Origin: Methylobacterium sp. W2
GTDB lineage: Bacteria > Pseudomonadota > Alphaproteobacteria > Rhizobiales > Beijerinckiaceae
Assembly: GCF_020662345.1 (NCBI RefSeq)
Contig: NZ_VMOA01000018.1
Location: 32,072-96,071 of the forward strand
Length of the DNA stretch: 64,000 nucleotides
Reading direction: 5' to 3'
Below, piece after piece: positions 38,402 through 46,201 of the stretch. How positions within the stretch are numbered: position 1 is the first letter of the stretch; the number at the start of each line of letters is the position of its first letter. A program made the position numbers and the translations under genes. Below the pieces are notes generated by a model. That model saw nothing but the letters and a program-made list of their open reading frames with translations, searched no databases and had not been told where the DNA came from.

Positions 38402-38537
38402 GGCCGCGATCGGTCCGCCGAAGAGCGAGCCGATGCCCTGCGCCATGGGGAGGAAGCCGTAATGGGTGATGGCGTACTTGGTGCCGACGTGTCGGTGAGG
38501 ATCGAGGGGAACAGCGAGACGATCTCGCCCCGGGCGA
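38402..38537 (-). pseudogene. Frameshifted remnant of an OFA-type MFS transporter gene
   Basis: About 136 bases are ~91% identical to 42294-42426, the coding part for a late transmembrane region of the intact OxlT-like gene. By eye there are 11 substitutions and one missing base, which breaks the frame. Read on the minus strand it gives FARGEIVSLFPSILTDT, then after the shift ITHYGFLPMAQGIGSLFGGP. Nothing of the gene is left on either side. The divergence suggests a lost paralogue rather than a fresh duplication. Confidence 0.8.
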
Positions 38538-38544
38538 ACCGCGC

Positions 38545-39486
38545 CTATCGAGATGTCTGCATGAAGAAGCGAACGGCATCGTTCACGGCATCGGGCAGGA
38601 CGGTCATGTGCGTCCGTTCGGGGATCAACCGGAACTGGCTCGCCAATCCCGGGATCTGATCGAGCCGCTCCGCCATCGCGCGGGCAAGCTCGACCATTCG
38701 TGCCGATGACAATCGGCCGAGGCGCGCGTCGCGGTCCGGCGCATCGCGCTGGAACGGTGCCAGTTCCCCTTCGTAGGCCCCCGCCAGAAGAAGCACGCGA
38801 GCGCGAACGGGCGGTCCGTTCTCAAGCCGGTCGATGCTCTTCAGCAGGACGAGATCCTCCCAGTAGATGGACGGGCTCGCTGCGATCCAGTGTGAGAACG
38901 CCGTCGGCATGCCGGCGAGCGCGTAGAGGACGAACAGGCCGCCGAAGGAATGTCCGAAGAGAGCCTGCCGTGTGGTGTCGACCGGGCAGCGCCGCTCGAT
39001 CGCGGGCCGGAGTTCCCTCGTGACGAAGTGGAGGAACTCGTCGGCGCCGCCGGTCCGAAGCGTTGGTCCGCCGGGCGTGTACGGCGGGTAGGACCGGCCC
39101 GGCGGCGGCGTGTAATCCCAGGAGCGACGCAGGCCGTCATAGGCCTCATCCCCGGGGTAGCCGATCCCGACGACCACGAACCGGGAAGCGATCCCGGTGG
39201 CATCCGGGTACCGTGCCTGCACGCGCTCGATATCGATCGCCGTGGCCGTCACCGCGTTGCCGTCGAGGAGGTACAAGACGGGCCAGCCGGCGACCGGCGC
39301 CTCGCCGGGCGGGACGTAGAGCGTGATCCGCCACGGCGCCCGTTCTCCGCCACCACCGAGATCGAAGCTGACCGCGCCCGCGAGCCGAGCCGGTTCGTCC
39401 GAAGCGGCGACGGAGCGCTCGCACAGCATCAGCCCGGCTGCCATCGAGACGCCCGCGAAGGCTCGCCGCGAGACGAGCGGCCTCAT
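38545..39486 (-). CDS. Exported alpha/beta hydrolase, siderophore-esterase-like (IroE/BesA type)
   Basis: Probably hydrolyses a ferric siderophore or a related ester in the periplasm. 313 aa: an N-terminal signal with a twin-arginine-like SRRAFAGVSMAAGL; a beta-rich entry WPVLYLLDGNAVTATAIDIE typical of IroE/Fes relatives; the nucleophile elbow GHSFGGLFVLYAL; and a terminal active-site His in ERTHMTVLPDAVNDAVRFF. The TonB receptor gene lies directly upstream on the same strand with a 44-base gap, which supports an iron role. The activity is inferred. Confidence 0.8.
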   Translation of the reverse strand: MRPLVSRRAFAGVSMAAGLMLCERSVAASDEPARLAGAVSFDLGGGGERAPWRITLYVPPGEAPVAGWPVLYLLDGNAVTATAIDIERVQARYPDATGIASRFVVVGIGYPGDEAYDGLRRSWDYTPPPGRSYPPYTPGGPTLRTGGADEFLHFVTRELRPAIERRCPVDTTRQALFGHSFGGLFVLYALAGMPTAFSHWIAASPSIYWEDLVLLKSIDRLENGPPVRARVLLLAGAYEGELAPFQRDAPDRDARLGRLSSARMVELARAMAERLDQIPGLASQFRLIPERTHMTVLPDAVNDAVRFFMQTSR

Positions 39487-39529
39487 CGGACCCGGCCCGT
39501 GACAGCTGCCGCCGTCGGCCGCTTTTCGG

Positions 39530-41785
39530 CTACCACCGGTAGATCAGGCTGCCGATCACGGTTGCCGGCTGGTTTCGATTGCAGAAGCCGAACGAACACG
39601 TCTGGTAGTTCCGATCGAAGAGGTTGTAGCCGTTGAGCTGTGCACGGAAGCCCTTGTACCGCGGATCGATCGCGGCGAAGTCGTAGGCGACCAGCGCGTC
39701 GAACAGCGTCACGGTGGGGTTGCGGGCCGTGTTCTGGTCGTCCGCGTAGCTCGTACCGATGTAGCGGATACCGCCACCGATCTGAAGGCCGCGAAGCGGC
39801 GAGGACGGCGGGAAGGCATAGGTCAGGAACGAGGCGTAGGTGTCGCCGGGGATGCCCGAGACGCGGTTCCCTTCGAGCGGATCGACGGTGCCGGCGGTCT
39901 GGTTCACGAAGCGAAGGTCGACATGCGTGTAGGCGATCGTCAGATTCGTGCCCGGCGCGAGGTTCGCCGTCGCCTCGGCCTCGAAGCCGGTGGAGCGCAC
40001 GGCGCCGGTGGCGGACTGGAACGCGATGTTGTTCGGGTCGGTCCGCAGGATGCTCGACTGGACGATGTCGAAGCCGGCGAATGCCGCCTGGATGTTGGTG
40101 CCGGGGATCAGGTACTTCACCCCCGCCTCGATCTGATCGCCTGTCGCGGGCTTGAACGCGTTGCCGCCAGCATCCAAGCCCACCTGCGGCGTGAAGGTGG
40201 TGGCGTAGCTCGCATAGGGGACGAGGCCGGGCGCGAGGACGTAGCCGAGGCCGACGCGGCCGGTGAAGGCGGTGTTGTCCTGGCGTGACACCGCGCTGTC
40301 GGGCGTCGCGTAATTGTCCTGGAAGACCGAATCGTGGCGTCCGTTCACGGTCAGGATGAAGTTGCCGAACTTGGCCTGATCCTGCAGGTAGACACCGATC
40401 TGATCCTGGGTCTGGCGCGAGGCGGGCCCCAGCAGCGGCGTCGCGATGAACTGCTGACCGTAGTTTCGCGTGACGAGGTTCAGGTCCGGGACCGCGACGT
40501 TGTCGCCGAAATAGCCTCCGAAGCGGCTGGTCAGGCTGTAGCGCGCGTAGTCGACGCCCGCCACCGCGGTGTGTGCGACGGGACCGGTGACGAAGTGCGT
40601 CTCCAACTGGTTGTCCAGCGTCTGCTGCACGAGACCACCGCGGAGGTATCCGTTGTCGCGCGTCCCGACCGTGCGCTCCGCGTTGATCGACGAGATGTCG
40701 ACGTACTTCGCGCTCTGGAACAGGCCGTAATGGCGGAAGTTCTGACGGAAGATCAGGTCCGGCGTGAACTTGTGCTCGAAGGCGTAGCCGACGCGGTACT
40801 GCGTCTGATCGAGGCCGGCAAAGCGCGGATCGCCCATGTAGTAGTTGGTCGCTCGGAAGCCCGGGTCGTTATAGTAAAACGTCGTCGCCGGGGTGTTGGT
40901 GACCTGGAATTCACTGAGAAACGTGAACGTCGTGTCGGCCGACGGCTTCCAGGTGAAGGCCGGGGCGATGTTGAGCTGGTCGTCGTTCGTGCCGAGTCCG
41001 ACGAAGGTCCCGGCCTCCCGCCGCAAGCCGGTGAGGCGATAGGCCATGGTGCCACCGGACCCCTCCAGCGGGCCGCCGACGTCGAAGGCACCCTGGTAGC
41101 GGTCGAAGCTGCCGGCCTGGAACTGCACCTCGCCGAAGGGTACGAAGACGGGACGCTTGCTCGTCGCGTCGAGGATGCCACCGGGCGAGCCGAGGCCGTA
41201 GAGGCCGGAGGCCGGACCGCGGAGGATGGTGACCGCCTCCAGGCCGTAGGGCTCGGTCTTCGGGTAGGCGAAGCCGCTGCCGATCACGCGGAGCCCGTCG
41301 CGGTAGATGCCCTGGTTGGTCAGCACATCGAAGCCGCGGATGAAGATCTGGTCGAAGCGCGGATCGAAGCCCGATCGGGCGGTCGAGGCGCCGGGGACGT
41401 AGGCGACCGTGTCGGCGAAGCTCTGGACGTTGCGATCGTTGAGCTGCTCGCGTGTCACCACCGAGACCGATTGCGGTGTCTCGATCAGGGGGGTGTTGGT
41501 CTTCGTGGCCGCCGTGGCGATCCGCGCCGTGTAGCCGGTGATCCCGGAAGGGCCACCCCCACCTCCGCTGGTCGCCGCCGTGCCGCCATCTCCGCCATTG
41601 AGGTTGCTACCCCCTCCCGCAGGGGCGGGGGCCGTGCCTTCGACCGAAAGCTGATCGAGTTGCACGCTGGCTTCCTGCGCTGTCGCAGTTCCGACGAGGG
41701 CTGTCGTAGCGAGGAGGAGGAAGGATAACCGGTATGACATGGCGCACGCTGCAAGGCGCCTCCAACGGCGCAGTACAAGGCTCAT
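39530..41785 (-). CDS. TonB-dependent siderophore receptor
   Basis: Outer-membrane, TonB-energised importer for a ferric siderophore, about 751 aa. After a signal peptide (YRLSFLLLATTALVGTATAQ) comes a short TonB-box-like stretch (QLDQLSVEGTAP), a Gly/Asn-rich linker, the plug domain (ETPQSVSVVTREQLNDRNVQ, IFIRGFD, ILRGPASGLYGLGSPGG), and a 22-strand barrel ending in IGSLIYRW with the terminal aromatic. There is no N-terminal STN signalling domain. The start is uncertain: ATG at 41785 or 41740, or GTG at 41836. Co-directional with the esterase gene downstream. A palindromic site upstream may be its iron operator. Confidence 0.9.
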   Translation of the reverse strand: MSLVLRRWRRLAACAMSYRLSFLLLATTALVGTATAQEASVQLDQLSVEGTAPAPAGGGSNLNGGDGGTAATSGGGGGPSGITGYTARIATAATKTNTPLIETPQSVSVVTREQLNDRNVQSFADTVAYVPGASTARSGFDPRFDQIFIRGFDVLTNQGIYRDGLRVIGSGFAYPKTEPYGLEAVTILRGPASGLYGLGSPGGILDATSKRPVFVPFGEVQFQAGSFDRYQGAFDVGGPLEGSGGTMAYRLTGLRREAGTFVGLGTNDDQLNIAPAFTWKPSADTTFTFLSEFQVTNTPATTFYYNDPGFRATNYYMGDPRFAGLDQTQYRVGYAFEHKFTPDLIFRQNFRHYGLFQSAKYVDISSINAERTVGTRDNGYLRGGLVQQTLDNQLETHFVTGPVAHTAVAGVDYARYSLTSRFGGYFGDNVAVPDLNLVTRNYGQQFIATPLLGPASRQTQDQIGVYLQDQAKFGNFILTVNGRHDSVFQDNYATPDSAVSRQDNTAFTGRVGLGYVLAPGLVPYASYATTFTPQVGLDAGGNAFKPATGDQIEAGVKYLIPGTNIQAAFAGFDIVQSSILRTDPNNIAFQSATGAVRSTGFEAEATANLAPGTNLTIAYTHVDLRFVNQTAGTVDPLEGNRVSGIPGDTYASFLTYAFPPSSPLRGLQIGGGIRYIGTSYADDQNTARNPTVTLFDALVAYDFAAIDPRYKGFRAQLNGYNLFDRNYQTCSFGFCNRNQPATVIGSLIYRW

Positions 41786-41835
41786 TGCCGCTGAGGGATT
41801 AAGAAGCAAGTCTAAAACGTGTTGTAAATCACACA

Positions 41836-41868
41836 CTTAGAGCTCTTCAAATCTGAAGCAATTCTAAG
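41836..41868. promoter_or_regulatory. Palindrome in the TonB receptor promoter region
   Basis: CTTAGA and TTCA on the left mirror TGAA and TCTAAG on the right around a 4-base centre, with a one-base offset; total 33 bases, AT-rich. It lies just upstream of the receptor's possible starts. Outer half-sites resemble those of Irr-type iron control elements (TTTAGAA...TTCTAAA) but the spacing is much longer. An iron-responsive operator is plausible, not shown. Confidence 0.45.
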
Positions 41869-42070
41869 CTGAGACGTGATCGGCATGGCAAGAACGCTAG
41901 CACGACAACTTGCAGCAACCCTTCGATGACGCCGCTTCATTTCAAATTGAATGTCCGTACCGGGCGGCGGGTCAACCGACTGCTACGGCCTGGTTCGATC
42001 AAAGGGAAACCCAGCACACGAATACCGCCCGGCATCGAGCCTCCCTCGCGAACGCTACCTCGCAGCAAAA

Positions 42071-42094
42071 CGCGGACGGGTTTCCCCGTCCGCG
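42071..42094 (-). terminator. Intrinsic terminator of the OxlT-like gene
   Basis: A perfect 10-bp stem CGCGGACGGG/CCCGTCCGCG with loop TTTC; on the minus strand it is followed by TTTTGC. It lies 27 bases past the transporter stop codon. The rest of the 335-base gap up to the TonB receptor gene holds only that gene's promoter region. Confidence 0.8.
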
Positions 42095-42121
42095 CGTAAA
42101 AGTTCGACCCGACCGGGAGGG

Positions 42122-43396
42122 TCAGGCCATGGCGGGCTTGGCCGTCATGGCGCGCTCGTCGCCGAGGCCGAGCCAAGTCCGGCGCATGGGCTTGAGGACG
42201 AAGTAGGCGAGGATCGCGGTCAGCACGTCGAGGGTGATGATGATCGCGAAGACCGGGAGCCAGGAGCCCTGGACGAGGTAGATCCAGGCCGCGATCGGGC
42301 CGCCGAAGAGCGAGCCGATGCCCTGCGCCATGTAGAGGAAACCGTAATTGGTGGTGGCGTGCTTGGTGCCGAACGTGTCGGTAAGGATCGAGGGGAACAG
42401 CGAGAAAATCTCGCCCCAGGCGAAGAACACGACGCCGGAGAGCAGGGCGAAGGCATACGGATTCTCGCGGAAGACGAGGAGCAGGGCGATGGCCGCCGCC
42501 TCGGCGGCAAACGCGATGCCCATCGTGTTCTCGCGGCCGATCTTGTCCGAGACCCAGCCGAAGAACGGCCGGGTGAGGCCGTTGGTGATCCGGTCGAAGG
42601 TCAGCGCGAAGGGAAGCGCCACGAAGCCGAAGATGATCGCGTCGGCCACACCGAAGTCGCGGGCGAAGGAGGCGAAGTTCGCCACCACCATCAGGCCGCC
42701 GGTGGACATCATCGTCATCATCGCGAACATCAGCCAGAACAGCGGCGTCTTCAGCATCTCCTTCGGGGCCGTGTCGTGGACGCAGGTCGAGAGGTTGCGG
42801 GCCGGGGCCGGCAGGACCTCGTCGGCGCGGGGCGCCCTGAGGCCGAGGGCGGCCAGTGCGCCGACGGCACCGAGGATGATGCCGAACACCGTCAGCGTGT
42901 GCCGGTAGCCCGAGGCGGTGAGCATGTCGCTGATCGGGAAGGTACTGAGCATCGCGCCCATGCCGTAGCCGGCGGCGACCACGCCCACGGCAAAGCCCCG
43001 GCGATCGGGAAACCACTTCACCATCAGGCCGACGATGCCGACATAGACGATGCCGGTGCCGAGACCGCAGAACAGGCCATAGGTGGCATAGACGCCCCAG
43101 AGCGTGTCGACGCGGGCGGCGAGCACCCAGCCGAGGCCCGAGAGGATGGCGCCCAGCGCGATCATCAGCTTGGGGCTGAACCGGTCGATCAGGTAGCCCT
43201 GGACCGGCGAGAAGAAGGTCTGCAGCACGATCAGGATCGTGAAGGTCCATTGCAGCTGCGGCAGGCTCGAGCCCGTCGTCGCGATCAGCGGCTTGGTGAA
43301 CAGCGTCCAGACGTATTGCGGGCTCGAGATCGCCATCATGGCGACAAGGCCGAGGCCGAGCTGGATCCAGCGCTGCCGGGAAAGATTCGTATCCAT
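42122..43396 (-). CDS. oxlT: OFA-family MFS transporter, oxalate/formate antiporter-like
   Basis: A 424-aa inner-membrane carrier with 12 predicted helices. It resembles OxlT-type oxalate:formate antiporters, including SPQYVWTLFTKPL at the end of helix 1, the glycine-rich YVGIVGLMVKWFPDRRG loop after helix 4, FFGWVSDKIGRENTM after helix 8 and TNYGFLYMAQGIGSLFGGP near helix 11. Oxalate use is common in Methylobacterium, which fits, but no oxalyl-CoA gene is in the window and other carboxylates are possible. The ATG giving MDTNLSRQ has GGAGTG upstream; an ATG four codons earlier is possible. A damaged relative lies 3.9 kb away. Confidence 0.83.
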   Translation of the reverse strand: MDTNLSRQRWIQLGLGLVAMMAISSPQYVWTLFTKPLIATTGSSLPQLQWTFTILIVLQTFFSPVQGYLIDRFSPKLMIALGAILSGLGWVLAARVDTLWGVYATYGLFCGLGTGIVYVGIVGLMVKWFPDRRGFAVGVVAAGYGMGAMLSTFPISDMLTASGYRHTLTVFGIILGAVGALAALGLRAPRADEVLPAPARNLSTCVHDTAPKEMLKTPLFWLMFAMMTMMSTGGLMVVANFASFARDFGVADAIIFGFVALPFALTFDRITNGLTRPFFGWVSDKIGRENTMGIAFAAEAAAIALLLVFRENPYAFALLSGVVFFAWGEIFSLFPSILTDTFGTKHATTNYGFLYMAQGIGSLFGGPIAAWIYLVQGSWLPVFAIIITLDVLTAILAYFVLKPMRRTWLGLGDERAMTAKPAMA

Positions 43397-43458
43397 TATG
43401 CACTCCATGCTGCAGGCACGGAGACGCAAAGTGTATACCAGACCGCGTGGACCCGCCG

Positions 43459-44334
43459 TCAGCGCCGCGCGGAAACCAGCCAGCAGCCGGCATCCAGGGT
43501 CACGGCGCCGGAGACGGCTCGTTTGGCGAAGTCGTCGCTCACCCGCGTGAGGGCGTCCGCACGGACCGAGGCGGGCTGATCGCGCAGGAGCCGGGAGACC
43601 GGACCGAGCTCGGTGGCGAAATCCGCGGCGGCCTCCGCCGCATCTCGGGCGGTGCCGTCGCCGGACCTCGCCAGGGTGAGGGGCCGGTCGATCGCCTCGA
43701 GGGTGATGTCGAGGAAGCCGGCTTGCGCCAGCACCGCGCCGAGGGTCTCCGCCTCGGCGAAGCGGAACGGCCCCGGCGCGTCGACCGGGCCGGGTTCGGG
43801 TTCCGGCACGAGGGGCAGGACGAGGTTCCTCGGCACGGTGATCCAGGGATTGTCCTCGATCCGCCGCCAACACAGGAACGTCAGGCTGCCACCGGGGACC
43901 AGGGCCTTGCGGATATTGGCGAAGGCGGCGCCGGAATCCTCGAAGAACATCACCCCGAAGCGGGAGATCGCCTGCTCGAAGGCGGCATCGCCGAAATCGT
44001 GGGTCTGGGCGTCCGCCTCGATGAACGCGATCGGCGCCAGGGCGGGAGCCTCGATCCCGGCCCGTTCGCGCGCCACGTCAAGCAGGGGGGCCGAGAGGTC
44101 GGCCGCAACCACACGCCCCCTTGGGCCGAGCCGGCGCGCGGCGATGATGGCGCAGTCACCGGCGCCGCAGCCGATATCCAGCGCCGAGCCATCGACCCGA
44201 AGGCGCGCCGCCTCGAACAACGCAGCGGTGAGGGGCGCGAACACCGCGTCGATCCTGCGCTGGTTGCGGGCCCAGCGCGCCCCGACCTCGCCGTTCCAGT
44301 ATTCGCGCTGGGTGATCGCGCCATCCGCCATCAT
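43459..44334 (-). CDS. Class I SAM-dependent methyltransferase
   Basis: A 291-aa Rossmann methyltransferase. Motif I is ALDIGCGAGDCAIIAARRLG, followed by VVAADLSAPLLDVARERA (acidic residue binding the SAM ribose), FIEADAQTHDF, and the post-motif FGVMFFEDSGAAFANIRKAL with LVPGGSLTFLCWR. The overall form is UbiE/Methyltransf_11-like. The C-terminal half is less conserved; the substrate is unknown. The start is the first of two ATGs, with GGAAGG close upstream. It follows the gamma-glutamyltransferase gene on the same strand after ~50 bases, so the two may be one transcript. Confidence 0.82.
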   Translation of the reverse strand: MMADGAITQREYWNGEVGARWARNQRRIDAVFAPLTAALFEAARLRVDGSALDIGCGAGDCAIIAARRLGPRGRVVAADLSAPLLDVARERAGIEAPALAPIAFIEADAQTHDFGDAAFEQAISRFGVMFFEDSGAAFANIRKALVPGGSLTFLCWRRIEDNPWITVPRNLVLPLVPEPEPGPVDAPGPFRFAEAETLGAVLAQAGFLDITLEAIDRPLTLARSGDGTARDAAEAAADFATELGPVSRLLRDQPASVRADALTRVSDDFAKRAVSGAVTLDAGCWLVSARR

Positions 44335-44386
44335 GAACCTTCCGGTCGCTGGGTCTCGATCGTGCGATCCCCGGCGGGGACCGATC

Positions 44387-45985
44387 TCACAGGCCGGCCG
44401 AGCCTCCATCCGAGCGCGGATCGTGGACCGCCTCGATCCGCCCGTTGCCGGGATGGCGGACCAACATGCCGGCATGGCCCAGGGAATCGATGTAGGCGCC
44501 GCCGAGTTCCTCGATCTCGTGGCCCATGGAGCGCAGCTCGGCGATGCAGGCCGGATCGAACCGGTCCTCCACCTTCACGCTCAGGGATTCGGCACCCCAT
44601 GTGCGCCCGTAGAGCAGGCGCGGCGCGTCGACGGCCTCGGCCGGGCTCATGCCGTAATCGGCATACCGCGAAAAAATCTGGGCCTGGAATTGCGGTTGCC
44701 CGTCGCCGCCCATGCTGCCGTAGGACATCACGCGGCCGTCGTCGAAGGCGGCCAATCCGGGGATCAGGGTGTGGAACGGCCGGCGCCCCGGCTCCAGGGG
44801 GTTCACCGCGCCCTTTTCCAGCGAGAACGAGGTGCCGCGGTTCTGCCAGTGGATGCCGGTCTTCGGCAGGACGATCCCCGACCCGTATTCCCAGTAGATC
44901 GACTGAATGTAGGAGACGGCCAGACCGTCCTTGTCGATGGCGCCCATCCAGACGGTATCGCCGTCGCCCGGCCCCCGGAGGGGCACGGAGGCGGCGCGGC
45001 GCATGTCGATCCGGGCCGCCTCGCGGTCGAGGCGCTCCGGGGTGAGGAAACTCGCCGGATCGACGCTCAGCCGGTCGTAATCGGTGACCGTGCGGTCGCG
45101 GATGGCGAAGGCGCGCTTCGTCGCCTCGATCAGCCCGTGATACTGCGCCGTGCTCTCCGGCCGCGACACCTTCAGCCGGTCGAAGATGCCGAGGATGATG
45201 AGCGCGGCGAGGCCCTGAGTGGGCGGCGGGAAGTTGTAGAGCACCGCGTCGCGCCGGCGCAGGGACAGGGCCGCGCGCTCTCGCGGCGCATAGGCTTCGA
45301 GGTCGGCCCGCGTCACCGGCGAACCGAGGCGGTCGAGATCGGCGGCGATCTCGCGGCCGAGATCGCCCCGGTAGAAATCGTCGAGCCCGGCATGGGCCAG
45401 CTGTTCGAGGGTGTCGGCCAGAGCCGGCAGGCGCCGCGTGGCGCCGGCGGCGAAGGGCTTGCCCCCGTCGAGGAAGGTCTCGGCGAAACCCGGCTGGTCG
45501 TGGAGCGTGTCGATCTCCTTCGGCACGTAGCGGGCTTCGGAGGGGGAGACGGCGCAGCCCTGGCGCGCATGGCGGATCGCGTCGGCCAGGAGGGTGTCGA
45601 GGGGGAGCCGGCCGCCCAGCGCCCTGGCGAGGTCGAGGGCGAGACGCCAGCCGCCGATGGCGCCGGCCACGGTGAGCGCCGCATCCGGCCCGCGCGAGGG
45701 GATCGTCTCATGGCCCTGGCTGCGATAGCGAGCGACCGTGGCGAGGGACCCGGCCGGGCCGCAGGCCTCGATGCCGCGCACCCGGCCGCCCGGCTCGCGC
45801 ACGAGCCAGAATCCGTCGCCGCCGATGCCGTTCATATGCGGATAGACCACGGCGATGGTGGCCGCCATGGCCGCCATGGCCTCGATGGCGTTGCCCTCTT
45901 GCGCCAGCACGGTCTGCCCGGCGGTGGCGGCCAGATGGTGAGGCGCGGCAACGGCGGCGGAGGAATAGACGGGCGTCTCGGGCAT
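44387..45985 (-). CDS. Gamma-glutamyltransferase family protein (YwrD-like)
   Basis: N-terminal nucleophile hydrolase acting on gamma-glutamyl compounds such as glutathione. 532 aa, with the N-terminal AAVAAPHHLAATAGQTVLAQEGNAIEAMAA, HMNGIGGDGFWL, and self-cleavage/nucleophile region GDGDTVWMGAIDKDGLAVSY, where the Thr of DTVWM should become the catalytic residue. The conserved MSYGSMGGDGQPQ and NRGTSFSLEKGAVNPLEPGRRP (oxyanion and Arg region) follow. No signal peptide, so a cytoplasmic enzyme, unlike E. coli Ggt. Divergent from ntrY. Confidence 0.87.
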   Translation of the reverse strand: MPETPVYSSAAVAAPHHLAATAGQTVLAQEGNAIEAMAAMAATIAVVYPHMNGIGGDGFWLVREPGGRVRGIEACGPAGSLATVARYRSQGHETIPSRGPDAALTVAGAIGGWRLALDLARALGGRLPLDTLLADAIRHARQGCAVSPSEARYVPKEIDTLHDQPGFAETFLDGGKPFAAGATRRLPALADTLEQLAHAGLDDFYRGDLGREIAADLDRLGSPVTRADLEAYAPRERAALSLRRRDAVLYNFPPPTQGLAALIILGIFDRLKVSRPESTAQYHGLIEATKRAFAIRDRTVTDYDRLSVDPASFLTPERLDREAARIDMRRAASVPLRGPGDGDTVWMGAIDKDGLAVSYIQSIYWEYGSGIVLPKTGIHWQNRGTSFSLEKGAVNPLEPGRRPFHTLIPGLAAFDDGRVMSYGSMGGDGQPQFQAQIFSRYADYGMSPAEAVDAPRLLYGRTWGAESLSVKVEDRFDPACIAELRSMGHEIEELGGAYIDSLGHAGMLVRHPGNGRIEAVHDPRSDGGSAGL

Positions 45986-46201
45986 TGCGAACTCGGTGTG
46001 AGGGGAGGCGTGAAGAATAATGTATTTTCTCGGCCGGTCGACCGAGAGATGTCCAAGCAAGAAACGGTCGCAGAATGCTGCGGTGCCATCGGTTTCACGG
46101 CGTGAGGCACCGTTGCGGGGCGTGCCGCGTGCGTGGTTTCTACCGATCCCGCGGCCCGATTCGTATTAATTTCGCCACACTGTTGTGGCGACGCATCAGC
46201 C

